The notes beneath the pieces were generated by a model. It saw nothing but the letters and a program-made list of their open reading frames with translations, ran no database searches and was not told where the DNA came from. From Flavobacteriales bacterium (GTDB taxonomy: Bacteria > Bacteroidota > Bacteroidia > Flavobacteriales_F > PHOS-HE28): a DNA stretch of 64,000 bases. The stretch covers positions 806,001 through 870,000 of the forward strand of contig JADJLR010000001.1 of NCBI GenBank assembly GCA_016710015.1. Direction: 5' to 3'. Every line of letters starts with the position of its first letter. Positions within the stretch are counted from its first letter, which is position 1. Below, in pieces: positions 16,943-27,100 of the stretch. Position numbers and translations under genes: made by a program.

Positions 16943-18025
16943 TCAAAGGCCTGCCTCTGCCTGAAGCTTTTCGGTCCGTTCGGCGAGTTGCAGGGCATCG
17001 ATCAATTCCTCCAGATCCCCATTGAGGACCTGCGGTAGGTTGTGTACGGTGAATTCAATGCGGTGGTCCGTCACCCTGCTTTGCGGGTAATTGTACGTGC
17101 GGATCTTGGCACTGCGATCCCCGCTACTCACTTGGCTTTTCCGGTGGGCGGTCATTGCCGCTTCCTGCTCACGGACCTTGTCCTCGTACAATTTGGTGCG
17201 CAACATGTTCATGGCCTTCATGCGGTTGCCCAATTGGTTGCGTTCGGTCTGGCACATCACCACCAGGCCCGTGGGTAGGTGTGTAAGCCGCACCTTCGTT
17301 TCCACCTTGTTCACGTTCTGGCCACCGGCACCACCACTGCGCGCGGTCTCCATCTTCACATCGCTTTCCTTCAGGTCCACGTCGGTCTCTTCGGCTTCTG
17401 GCAGCACGTTCACCGTGGCAGCACTGGTGTGGATACGGCCACTGGCCTCGGTTGAAGGCACACGTTGAACGCGATGTACACCGGCTTCGAATTTCAACAC
17501 GCCATACGCGCCATCGCCGATCACGTTGAAGACCACTTCCTTGTACCCGCCAACGGTGCCCTCACTCACGTCGGCCACTTCCACACGCCATCCACGGTTC
17601 TCGCAATAGCGCGTGTACATGCGGAACAGGTCTCCGGCGAAGATGCTGGCTTCATCACCACCGGTCCCGGCGCGCACTTCCATGGTGCAGTTCCTAGCAT
17701 CGTTCGGATCCTTTGGAACGAGCATCATACGCACCTCCTCCTCCATCGCTGCGATCGCTACCCGTGCGCCATCGCGTTCCGTGCGCGCCATGTCCAGCAT
17801 TTCCGTGTCCTTCTCCGTACGCAGCATGTCCTCCGCACCAGCAAGGTCTTCGTGCAAACGCTTGAAGCGATGGAAGGCTTCTGCGATGGGCTCCAGATCC
17901 CGGTAGGTACGGTTGAATTCAATGAACCGCTTCTGGTCGGCGATCACTGCCGGATCCGCCAGTTGTTTGCCGATCTCCTCGCGGCGATCGAACAGGGTGG
18001 CCAGTTTGGAAAGGAGGTCGCTCAT
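16943..18025 (-). CDS. prfA: peptide chain release factor 1
   Basis: RF1 reads UAA and UAG and triggers peptide release. The 360-residue product has the GGQ loop (SGGAGGQNVNKVETKVRL) and the RF1-type recognition segment in the PSTEASGRIHTSAATV region. ATG 18025 (MSDLLSKLATLFDRR) fits the family; an ATG at 18058 would add 11 unconvincing residues. It lies 48 bp after purM. Confidence 0.95.
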   Translation of the reverse strand: MSDLLSKLATLFDRREEIGKQLADPAVIADQKRFIEFNRTYRDLEPIAEAFHRFKRLHEDLAGAEDMLRTEKDTEMLDMARTERDGARVAIAAMEEEVRMMLVPKDPNDARNCTMEVRAGTGGDEASIFAGDLFRMYTRYCENRGWRVEVADVSEGTVGGYKEVVFNVIGDGAYGVLKFEAGVHRVQRVPSTEASGRIHTSAATVNVLPEAEETDVDLKESDVKMETARSGGAGGQNVNKVETKVRLTHLPTGLVVMCQTERNQLGNRMKAMNMLRTKLYEDKVREQEAAMTAHRKSQVSSGDRSAKIRTYNYPQSRVTDHRIEFTVHNLPQVLNGDLEELIDALQLAERTEKLQAEAGL

Positions 18026-18073
18026 GGGTAAATAAGAACCGCAGAGGGTGCTGAGCACGCCGAGGAGTTCGGG

Positions 18074-19243
18074 TCAGTGATAGGTGAAAGTCCCGTGCGG
18101 ACCGGTCAACACGACTTCTTTTTCCGGTGCCGCCTCCACCCTTCCGATCACGTGCGCATCGATGGCGAAGGCCTTTGAAATGGCGATGATCTCCTCAGCG
18201 CGTGTTTCTGGCACATAGAATTCCAATCGATGCCCCATGTTGAAGACGCGGTACATCTCCTTTGGATCCGTGCCGCTCATGCGCTGGATGGCTTGGAACA
18301 GCGGCGGAATAGGGAAAAGATCGTCCTTGATCACGCGCAAGGCGTCTACGAAATGCAACACCTTGGTCTGCGCGCCACCACTGCAATGGACCATTCCATG
18401 GATCTCGGAGCGCATTTCCCGCAGGACCTGTAACACCACAGGCGCATACGTTCGGGTGGGCGAAAGAACTGCCTGCGCCATGTTCAGCGGGGTTCCCGGC
18501 AAGGGGTCCGTCAATTGCGCTTGACCTGAATAAACCAGATCGGCAGGCGTTCTTGGGTCGAAGGTCTCTGGGTACTTGGTGGCCAGTTCCTTCGCGAAAA
18601 CGTCGTGGCGAGCACTCGTCAACCCATTGCTCCCCATACCAGCATTGTACACCTCCTCGTAACTGGCTTGTCCATCGCTGGCCAGTGCCACGATCACATC
18701 GCCGGTCTGGATCCGTGCGTTGTCGATGACCTCACTGCGCTTCATCCGGCACACTACGGTACTGTCCACGATCACGGTGCGGACGAGGTCCCCAACATCT
18801 GCGGTTTCCCCGCCGGTGCTGTGTATACCGACCCCCAGATCGCGCATGCGCTGGAGAAAGGACTCCGTACCTTCAATAAGCGCAGCGATCACTTCACCTG
18901 GGATCGACCGCTTGTTACGGCCGATGGTACTACTGAGCAGGATGCCATTGGTGGCTCCAACACAAAGCAGGTCATCGAGGTTCATGACGATCGCATCCTG
19001 TGCGATACCATGCCACACGCTGATATCACCGGTCTCCTTCCAATAAGCATAGGCCAATGCGCATTTTGTTCCAGCACCATCGGCGTGCATAACGATGCAA
19101 TGCTCCTGACTGTCCGTGAGGCGATCGGGAACCACCTTACAGAATGCTTTGGGGAAAAGGCCCTTATCCAAATGAGCAATGGCCCGGTGGACATCCTCTT
19201 TCCCGGAAGAAACTCCGCGTTGGGCGTAACGATCGGTGGTCAT
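18074..19243 (-). CDS. purM: phosphoribosylformylglycinamidine cyclo-ligase (AIR synthetase)
   Basis: ATP-dependent ring closure that forms aminoimidazole ribotide in purine synthesis. The 389-residue protein is of the longer Bacteroidota form, with HADGAGTKCALAYAYWKETG, GIAQDAIVMNLDDLLCVGA, STGGETADVGDLVRTV and the C-terminal CSGGAQTKVLHFVDALRV. A long GC-rich inverted repeat ends only 11 bp upstream of the start codon. Confidence 0.94.
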   Translation of the reverse strand: MTTDRYAQRGVSSGKEDVHRAIAHLDKGLFPKAFCKVVPDRLTDSQEHCIVMHADGAGTKCALAYAYWKETGDISVWHGIAQDAIVMNLDDLLCVGATNGILLSSTIGRNKRSIPGEVIAALIEGTESFLQRMRDLGVGIHSTGGETADVGDLVRTVIVDSTVVCRMKRSEVIDNARIQTGDVIVALASDGQASYEEVYNAGMGSNGLTSARHDVFAKELATKYPETFDPRTPADLVYSGQAQLTDPLPGTPLNMAQAVLSPTRTYAPVVLQVLREMRSEIHGMVHCSGGAQTKVLHFVDALRVIKDDLFPIPPLFQAIQRMSGTDPKEMYRVFNMGHRLEFYVPETRAEEIIAISKAFAIDAHVIGRVEAAPEKEVVLTGPHGTFTYH

Positions 19244-19253
19244 GACCGAAAAT

Positions 19254-19286
19254 GAAGAAGAGCACCCTTACCGGATGCTCTTCTTC
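19254..19286 (-). terminator. long hairpin between porE-like gene and purM
   Basis: GAAGAAGAGCA and its complement TGCTCTTCTTC form an 11-bp perfect stem extended by further pairs around a short loop. On the minus strand it follows the porE-like stop by about 13 bp and precedes the purM ATG by 11 bp. Termination of the porE-like transcript fits; the short T run (ATTTTC) and the closeness to purM leave a regulatory role open. Confidence 0.6.
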
Positions 19287-19298
19287 TATGCATGCGGC

Positions 19299-21287
19299 CT
19301 AATTGGCCTGGGGTACGTAGTCATAGCTCAGCACCTTGAAATCCGTTCGGCGGTTCTTCTGGTGGGCAGCTTCCTTCTCCTCCTTGGTGGCCATCTTCTT
19401 GATGGCTTCATCGCTGATCCGTGGCTCCTCAGGACCGCGCCCTACAGGCACCATCCGTACCGGGTCGATCCCTTTGGTCACCAAATAATTCACACAACTC
19501 TGCGCCCGCTTTTGGGAGAGTTCCATGTTTCCTCCTTTGTAACGCCGGGTCGGGCGTGAGTCCGTGTGCGAACGCAACTCCACGATCATGGTCGGGTTAT
19601 CGATCAAGGTGCGGTAGGCCAGTTCCAGAGAATCCAAACTTGCTGGTACCAGGGCGAACTCATCCACCTCGTACAACACGCTAGGCAGGTCCACGACCCC
19701 ACCAACAATGGCGGGTTGTAGGAAGTACTCTTTTACGAAAGTGGTGCTCTCTTCCAAGCCCACGGTGGTCGCTTGGTCCTTCACGACCAGATAACCCTCC
19801 TTTTCCACCAAGACGCTGTACGTGGTGTTCTCCTTGATGTAGCGGTCCTTGCCATTCTCAACGAAACTGAAACCGCCGTTGTCGTCGGTGATCGCGTCGA
19901 AATTGCTACCGTTGGTCCCAACCACACTGATCTTCACTCCTGGCAACGGTTGGCCGTTCGCTTTGTCGAATGCCGTTCCCTGAAGTGCGAAGATCATATC
20001 CGGCAAGTAGAAACGCCAGATGTCATCCTGCCCCTTGCCACCGGCCCGGTTGCTGGTAAAGAACCCGCGCTCCTCTTCGCCTTCGAAGGCAATGCCGAAA
20101 TCATCGGAGGAACTGTTGATGGGTGAACGCATGTTATCCACGGCGCTCCAAGTGTTCTCCCCGGACTTTTCTGCCCGGTAGATATCCATGCCGCCCATGC
20201 TGGGCCGACCTGTTGAAGAGAAGTACAGAGCACCATCCTGCCGCACGAAGGGGAACATCTCATCCTTGGCCGTGTTGATATCCGCTCCGAGGTTGGTCGG
20301 TGCGCCGGTGGGCATACCGTCCTTATCGAGTTTCACGATGTAGAGGTCCTTTCCGCCCTTGTGACCGGGCCATTTCATATCACTGGCGAAGATCATCGCG
20401 TCTTCGTTCACGGTCAGTGCCGGATGGCCGATCGTGATGGTGTCATTCTTGTCAGGGCGCAGGGCCAGGATCACAGGTTCTGCGTAGTTGTTCCCCACTT
20501 TCTTGGCCACCCATATATCACAGCCATAGACCTTCTTCTTTTCCATGGGGCAGCGGGTGAAGTACATGAGGTTCCGCTTTTCGTTGAAGATGGGTGCACC
20601 CTCGTTGCCCGCCGTATTGATGGAGATGGGCAGTTTCACAGGTTCACTCCACTTGCCCAAGCGGTCCCGGCTGCTGGTGAAGAGGTCACTGAAGCTTTCT
20701 CCGATGATCTGGTCGGTCTCCGTACCCGTAGAACCAGGACGGGTGCTGGTGTAGACCACCATTTCATTCTTCTTGTCCGCGAAGGCCGGTGTGAAATCAT
20801 ACTGCTGGGTATTCAGCAGCACCTCAGGGTCCACGCTATACCGCGTTGGAGAGTCCTTCCATTCTTGCGCTTGTTGGCATTCTGCAATGCTGGCATCCGC
20901 CCGTACATCGTTCGCCTTCTTATCCTTGAACCGGTTGTACGAAGCGATGGCTTCGGCATACTTGCCATCCTGCTTCAACATGTCGCCGATGTACAGGTAG
21001 GTAATGGGATCGGTGTACTGGGCCTTGTTTGCCTTTTCGTACCACACGGCCGCTTGCTGCGGATCACCGATGGCGCGGTAGGCTTCACCCACCTTGAAGA
21101 TCAACTCGGCCTTGGTGCTCGCCTTCTTCTCTACCGTGTACGCCTTCTTGTACAGTTCGATGGCGTTGAAGTAGAAGCCTTTCTTGAATGCGTCATCCGC
21201 CTCCTCCGCGAGCTTGGTCTGGGCCGCAGCAGTAGAAGCGAAAACGAGACTGACGAAAAGGCTTGCCAGGAGTTTCCTTGTGGTCAT
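19299..21287 (-). CDS. PorE-like OmpA-family protein (TPR, beta-propeller, carboxypeptidase-regulatory-like, OmpA)
   Basis: A 662-residue envelope protein with signal peptide (RKLLASLFVSLVFASTAAAQ), TPR helices at about 25-130, PD40-type propeller blades at about 170-430 (repeated DLFTSSRD, DIWVAKK, DLYIVK, DIYRAE, DDIWRF), a carboxypeptidase-regulatory-like domain (LQGTAFDKANGQPLPGVKISVVG) and a C-terminal OmpA domain (ELRSHTDSRPTRRYKGGNMELSQKRAQS). This order is the one described for PorE, a peptidoglycan-associated T9SS component of Porphyromonas. Several related OmpA proteins share the layout, so exact orthology is unproven, but T9SS cargo in the same window makes it plausible. Confidence 0.8.
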   Translation of the reverse strand: MTTRKLLASLFVSLVFASTAAAQTKLAEEADDAFKKGFYFNAIELYKKAYTVEKKASTKAELIFKVGEAYRAIGDPQQAAVWYEKANKAQYTDPITYLYIGDMLKQDGKYAEAIASYNRFKDKKANDVRADASIAECQQAQEWKDSPTRYSVDPEVLLNTQQYDFTPAFADKKNEMVVYTSTRPGSTGTETDQIIGESFSDLFTSSRDRLGKWSEPVKLPISINTAGNEGAPIFNEKRNLMYFTRCPMEKKKVYGCDIWVAKKVGNNYAEPVILALRPDKNDTITIGHPALTVNEDAMIFASDMKWPGHKGGKDLYIVKLDKDGMPTGAPTNLGADINTAKDEMFPFVRQDGALYFSSTGRPSMGGMDIYRAEKSGENTWSAVDNMRSPINSSSDDFGIAFEGEEERGFFTSNRAGGKGQDDIWRFYLPDMIFALQGTAFDKANGQPLPGVKISVVGTNGSNFDAITDDNGGFSFVENGKDRYIKENTTYSVLVEKEGYLVVKDQATTVGLEESTTFVKEYFLQPAIVGGVVDLPSVLYEVDEFALVPASLDSLELAYRTLIDNPTMIVELRSHTDSRPTRRYKGGNMELSQKRAQSCVNYLVTKGIDPVRMVPVGRGPEEPRISDEAIKKMATKEEKEAAHQKNRRTDFKVLSYDYVPQAN

Positions 21288-21397
21288 CGGATACGAATGG
21301 ATGATGAGGTCCTTTTTGGTTCCGGGCGAAGATAAGCAGATCCCTCAATGACCGACATCTCCAAAAAGAAGGTGCTGAACGTACTGGAAAGGCCGCC

Positions 21398-23590
21398 TTA
21401 TCGGGTGAACATGAGTTCCCGCATCTTGGGAAGTGGCCACAGTTCATCGTCCACCATCAACTCCAACTTGTCGGAGTGGTAGCGGATCCGGTCGAACAAG
21501 GGTTTCACCTCATCGCAATAAGCGATGGCCTTCGCCCGGGTATCTTTCAGGGCATTGGCCTTCTTCCGCTCTTCGGTCATCTGTTCCACCAAGGTCATGA
21601 TCCCACTGATGCGGTCACTCATCTCCTCGATCAACTTGATCTGGGTGGCAGCGGTCTTTTTGGCCTTCTCTGCCCCGAACACCTCACGCAGGCCGCGCAC
21701 GTTCTCCAATAACCGGTTCTGGTAAGCGATAGCGGTAGGAACGATGTGGTTCTGGGCCAGATCCCCGCAAACACGCCCTTCGATCTGGAGCTTGAGCACG
21801 TAACTGTGCAGCTCGATCTCGTGGCGTGCTTTGAGTTCCACCTCGCTCAGCACACCCATGCTCTCGAAGAGCTCCAACGTCTCCTTGCGCGACCAAACGT
21901 CCAACGCACGCGGTGTGTCGGCGATGTTGCTGAGCCCGCGCTTCGCCGCTTCCGCCTTCCATTCATCCCCGTACCCGTTGCCTTCGAAGCGGATGGCCTT
22001 GCTCTCCATGATCAGGTCGCGGATCACCCGCAGCACGGCCTCGTCTTTCTTCACCCCCTTTGCAATGGACGCATCCACGGACTTCTTGAAGGCTTGAAGC
22101 TGGTGGGCGACAATGGTATTCAGTACGGTCATGGCCGCTGCACAATTGGCGCTGCTGCCCACCGCCCGGAACTCGAATTTGTTCCCGGTGAAGGCGAAGG
22201 GACTGGTCCGGTTCCGGTCCGTATTGTCCAACAATACCGAAGGAATGCGGCCAATGTTGAGTTTCAATTCGGTCTTGCTCTCGGGGGACATCGCCCCTTT
22301 GATATTCTTCTCCAAGCCGTCCAGCAACTTGGTAAGGTATTCGCCGATGAAGACACTGATGATCGCCGGGGGTGCTTCGTTGGCACCAAGGCGATGGTCG
22401 TTGTTTGCACTTGCAATACTGGCGCGAAGCACATCGGCGTGGCTGTGGATGGCCTTGATCGTATTCACGAAAAAGGCGAGGAACAGCATGTTCTCCTTCG
22501 GGGTCTTCGCAGGCCGCAGGAGGTTCTTTCCGGTGTTGGTCGCCAAGCTCCAGTTGTTGTGTTTGCCGCTACCATTCACACCGGCGTACGGTTTCTCATG
22601 GAAAAGCACCCGGAACTGGTGCTTGCGGGCCACCTTCTCCATCACATCCATGAGCAACATGTTGTGATCCACCGCGAGATTGAGTTCCTCGAACACGGGC
22701 GCGCACTCGAACTGGTTCGGGGCTACTTCGTTGTGCCTCGTCTTGACTGGAATTCCCAACTTCAAGGCTTCGGTCTCGAAATCGCGCATGAAGGCCTGAG
22801 CGCGGTCCGGGATGCTACCGAAATAGTGATCCTCCAACTGCTGTCCCTTTGCAGGCAAGTGGCCGAAGAGGGCGCGACCGGCCATCATGATATCCGGTCG
22901 AGCGTAGTAAAGCGCCTCGTCGATCAAGAAATACTCTTGCTCCCAACCGAGGGTACAGGTCACCTTGGTCACGTCCTTATCGAAGTATTGACAAACGGCT
23001 GTAGCCGCTTCATCCACGGCCTTGATGGCACGTAGCAGCGGCATCTTGTAGTCCAAGGCATCGCCGGTGTAACTGATGAAGATGGTGGGAATGCACAGGG
23101 TGCGGCCAATGATGAACGCGGGACTGCTGGGGTCCCAAGCCGTGTAACCACGGGCTTCGAATGTGTTGCGGATGCCGCCATTCGGGAAACTGCTGGCATC
23201 GGGTTCTTGCTGCACCAACATGCTGCCATCGAAGCGTTCGATACTTCGGCCGCCATGGATCGGTTCGAAGAACGCGTCATGCTTCTCCGCACTGGTACCC
23301 GTGAGTGGCTGGAACCAGTGTGTATAGTGCGTGGCACCCTTGGTGGCGGCCCATTCCTTCATGCCGCTAGCCACTTGATCGGCCAGCTTTCGATCGATCC
23401 GTGTGCCCTCCAAAATAGCCTGTCGCACAGCGTAGTACGCGTCTTCGATCAGGAACATGCGCATAGCATCCTCATTGAAGACATTGGTTCCGAAATACTC
23501 ACTGATCTTGGCTGAAGGTGTTTCGACCACTTTGGGAGAACGGTTTCTTACTTCATTGAGCGCGGCATGCCTCATTCGGGGGGGTGTCAT
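21398..23590 (-). CDS. glnN: glutamine synthetase type III
   Basis: ATP-dependent synthesis of glutamine from glutamate and ammonia. At 730 residues it has the GSIII length, far larger than GSI or GSII. Recognisable segments are HYTHWFQPLTGTSAEKHD, CTLGWEQEYFLID, TRHNEVAPNQFECAPVFEE, KPYAGVNGSGKHNNWSL and SPFAFTGNKFEFRAVGSS. GSIII is the usual form in Bacteroidota. ATG 23590 is taken; the internal ATG at 23575 is an equal candidate. The 220 bp upstream to tatA show no gene. Confidence 0.95.
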   Translation of the reverse strand: MTPPRMRHAALNEVRNRSPKVVETPSAKISEYFGTNVFNEDAMRMFLIEDAYYAVRQAILEGTRIDRKLADQVASGMKEWAATKGATHYTHWFQPLTGTSAEKHDAFFEPIHGGRSIERFDGSMLVQQEPDASSFPNGGIRNTFEARGYTAWDPSSPAFIIGRTLCIPTIFISYTGDALDYKMPLLRAIKAVDEAATAVCQYFDKDVTKVTCTLGWEQEYFLIDEALYYARPDIMMAGRALFGHLPAKGQQLEDHYFGSIPDRAQAFMRDFETEALKLGIPVKTRHNEVAPNQFECAPVFEELNLAVDHNMLLMDVMEKVARKHQFRVLFHEKPYAGVNGSGKHNNWSLATNTGKNLLRPAKTPKENMLFLAFFVNTIKAIHSHADVLRASIASANNDHRLGANEAPPAIISVFIGEYLTKLLDGLEKNIKGAMSPESKTELKLNIGRIPSVLLDNTDRNRTSPFAFTGNKFEFRAVGSSANCAAAMTVLNTIVAHQLQAFKKSVDASIAKGVKKDEAVLRVIRDLIMESKAIRFEGNGYGDEWKAEAAKRGLSNIADTPRALDVWSRKETLELFESMGVLSEVELKARHEIELHSYVLKLQIEGRVCGDLAQNHIVPTAIAYQNRLLENVRGLREVFGAEKAKKTAATQIKLIEEMSDRISGIMTLVEQMTEERKKANALKDTRAKAIAYCDEVKPLFDRIRYHSDKLELMVDDELWPLPKMRELMFTR

Positions 23591-23810
23591 CAGTAAAGTG
23601 GTGTTTCTGGCGCGAAGGTATGTTCAGAATTAGGGGGGTGTGGTAAAAGTTGAATACTTTTTACCCCATCACCCTCCAAATCGAAAATTATCACCGGTGC
23701 GGTTCCAACGGCATTTTCCACTTTCACTGAACAAAGCGTCCAAAAGACCTCCGTGGTCGATCACGCAAAGGCCCAGTGCAGCGGGAATGATCCGCACACC
23801 CTCGGATCGA

Positions 23811-24116
23811 TCAGCTCTCTGGAGGTGGTGGCCCCTCCTCTTTCGGAGGATCCTTCGGAAGGTCGGTCTTTCGCGGCACCTCGCCCTCCACGGTTTGTTG
23901 GAAGGTTCGCCGCTGTTCAGCGACAGTCCGTTGGATATCCGAAGCACCCCGTTGGATCTCGCGTTGCACCTCATTGCTCGCATCGCGAACTTGCCGCATG
24001 GTACGGCCCATGGTGCGGGCAAGGTCCGGTATGCCCTTCGAGCCGAAGAAGAGCAATGCGAAGAGCATCACCATGATGAACTCGCCACCGCTGATATCGA
24101 AAAGAAGGGGGAACAC
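23811..24116 (-). CDS. tatA: twin-arginine translocase subunit TatA/TatB family
   Basis: Membrane protein that helps move folded proteins across the inner membrane. The 101-residue product has one short N-terminal transmembrane helix (GGEFIMVMLFALLFFGSKGI, with the FG hinge), an amphipathic helix (PDLARTMGRTMRQVRDASNEV) and a charged, proline-rich tail. The start is a GTG at 24116, chosen because MFPLLFDISGGEF is the family N-terminus. No tatC is in the window. It is separated from secDF by a strong terminator. Confidence 0.85.
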   Translation of the reverse strand: MFPLLFDISGGEFIMVMLFALLFFGSKGIPDLARTMGRTMRQVRDASNEVQREIQRGASDIQRTVAEQRRTFQQTVEGEVPRKTDLPKDPPKEEGPPPPES

Positions 24117-24128
24117 GGTCCAAAAGTA

Positions 24129-24157
24129 GGAAGTCCCGCCACGGGGGCAGGACTTCC
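24129..24157 (-). terminator. intrinsic terminator of secDF
   Basis: On the minus strand a 12-base arm GGAAGTCCTGCC pairs with GGCGGGACTTCC (one wobble) across a short loop and is followed by TACTTTTGG. It begins 18 bp after the secDF stop. Confidence 0.75.
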
Positions 24158-24174
24158 ATGAAAGTATTGATGGC

Positions 24175-27100
24175 TTATGCTTTGGTCTCGGACTTCTTCC
24201 CTTTCAAGAGATCCACGACCAGCGAGCTGGCCACGAAAACGGAGGAGTACGTTCCTACGAGAATACCGATGAACAGGGCGAAGATGAAGCCTTGGATGGA
24301 CACACCACCGAAGAAGAAGATCACGATCAGTACCAACAAGGTGGTCACCGCCGTGTTCATGGTACGGCCCAAAGTGGAGTTGATGGCCTTGTTGAACACC
24401 ACTTCGTTCGTCTCTCGTTTGTGATCGAGCATGTATTCACGGATCCTGTCGAAGACCACCACCGTATCGTTGATGGAGTAACCGATCACGGTGAGGATCG
24501 CTGCAATGAAGGCCTCATCGATCTCCATCGAGAAAGGCATGATCTTGTAGAGCAACGAATACAATCCAAGCACGAAGAGAGCATCGTGCGTCAAGGACAA
24601 GAGACCGGCCAAGCCGAATTGCCAGTTGCTGAAGCGCACGGCCACATACAGGAAGATGAAGAGCAAGGCGAATCCAAGAGCGGTCACGGCACTGGTCTTG
24701 ATGTCGTCACTGATCGTGGCATCCACTTTCCGGGATTCGATGATCTCATAGTCATTGCCCAACGTCTTCAAGCCTGTTTCGAGCCTTCCATCTACGACAT
24801 CCTCCACCCCTTCACCACTTGCGGCGGACATGAAGTTGGTCGTGATCTTCACCTGGCTGGATCCGCCATAGGTTTTCACGTTCACGCCACTCTGGAGACC
24901 TTCCTCCGTGACGAAATTGGGCTTCAAGGCGCTTTCCACGGCATCCACTTTCACCTCATTCTGGAACTTCACCACGTAGGTTCTTCCACCACTGAAATCC
25001 ACGCCCCAATTGAATCCATTGGTGAACATGGAAACGATCCCGATCGCGATCACAATGCCACTGACGGTATAGAAGACCTTTCGCTTGGCCATGAAGTCGA
25101 AGTTCGCATTCACGAAGATGTTCTTGCTCCACCCCGTCCACACGCTGAAGGGTTTACCCTGCTCCAAGCGGCGCGAAATGATCATCCGCGAAAGGAAGAG
25201 TGCGGTGAACAAGGACGTGAGGATACCCAGACCGAGCGTAGTCGCGAAACCACGGATCGGGCCGGAACCGAAGATGTAGAGGATCACCGCTGTGATCAAC
25301 GTGGTCACGTTGGAGTCGATGATCGCCGACATGGCGCCTTTGAAGCCCAGGTCCACAGCGGACTTGAGCATCTTGCCATGGCGTAATTCCTCCCGGATCC
25401 GTTCATAGATGAGCACGTTCGCATCTACCGCCATACCCATGGTAAGTACGATACCCGCAATACCAGGTAGCGTAAGTGCGGCTTGCAGGGAAGCGAGCGA
25501 GCCAATGAGCACGAACAGGTTCACCAACAAGGCCAGATCGGCCACCCAGCCGGCGGTGTTGTAGTAGAGGATCATATAGATCATCACGATCAGCAAGGCG
25601 ATCGCAAAGGAGATCATGCCCCACTTGATGTTCTCACCACCGAGCGATGGTCCTACCACCGTTTCGTCGATGATGCGCGCTGGTGCTGGCAGAGCGCCGG
25701 CCTTCAGGATGTTGGCCAAGTCGTCCGCTTCTTGGATCTGGTTGTTCAGGTCACCGGTTCCCATGCTGATGCTGGATCGGCCACCTGCGATCTCGGATTG
25801 AACGATCGGTGCGCTATACACCAATTCATCCAGCACGATGGCCACGGCGCGTCCCACATTGTCGCCGGTCATCACCTTCCAGGTCTGTGCTCCTTCAGCA
25901 TCCATTTGCATGATCACCTCCACATCGCCTTTCATATCAAAATCCTGATAGGCGTTGGTGATGGAGCTACCATCCAATTTGGGCTCGCCTCCACGCGGAA
26001 CACGAAGTGCGTAAAGGGTGAGGAATTGTGCGCTCCCTCCCTTGGCCAACTCGAAGGTCTCGGGCTTCGCTCCCCACACCAACTTCACATCGGCAGGCAT
26101 CAAGGACTTCGTCGTCGGAGATTTCAAGAAGGCATTCACTTGTGCGGTATCGGCCACGAGTGAGCTACCGAGCACCGCCCCACGGCTCTGGCTCGGCTGG
26201 AATACAGAGAACAAGGGGTTCTTCTGACGTGCTTCGGCCTTCTCAGCCTCGGTCATCTCGTCGAAGCTCTTGGTCGTGTCCGTTTCCAACGCATCGGCGG
26301 TGTCCGCATCGGCACCCAGATCAAGCACGCGCAAGGCCATGCGACGATTCTGCGCACGTCCTTCCTCGGTATCGTTGTTGGCCACAGGATGTGCCGGTCC
26401 GTAACCTTCGGCTTCCAAGCGATCCGAGGCGATCCCTTTGGCGACCAATGCAGCGGTGACCGCTTCGGCGCGTTGTTGGGAAAGCGCCTTGTTCATGGTG
26501 GAATCTCCCGTGTTGTCGGTGTATCCTCCGATCTTCAACCGAACGTTCGAGTAAGCGTTCATGATCTCGACCAGATTACCCAACTGGCTTTCAGAGTTGG
26601 CCATGTCGATGGTCGCGCTACCGGTAGCGAAAGTCACCCGGTCGAAATTGAACCACGCGTCCTTATCCACCGCTTGGCCGCTGGTCAAGAAGCCGACCAG
26701 ACCGCTTTCAACCCCTGTTCCAGCACCTTTGATCTCCACGCCAGAGGTCAGGGTGTGGGAGAATTCGGGAACATCGGCGGTATCCGATCCCATCGCCAAG
26801 GCACCCATTCGGTCGTTGGCATCCTTCAAGGAAGGGAATACCTGTTCATTGTCCGCCGTCTCCCAGAACTGCAAATTGGCCGTGCTCTGCAACACCTTGC
26901 GCACACGTTCCTTGTCCTTGACACCGGGCAATTCGATCTGGATGCGACCAGAGAAGGTCTGCTTTTGAATGCTTGGTTGGGCCACGCCGAACTTGTCGAT
27001 ACGGGTGCGGAGGATCTTCTCCGTGTTGTTCAAGGCCGTAGTAGCCTCGCCTCGCAATGCAGTGAGGTAGTCCTCATCAGAGCCTTCCCGGTCGAAGATG

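Noticed and set aside
24121..24128. TACTTTTG as a promoter of tatA
   Set aside because: It is the T-rich tail of the secDF terminator hairpin and lies only 4 bases from the GTG start; it could act as a promoter only for a leaderless message.
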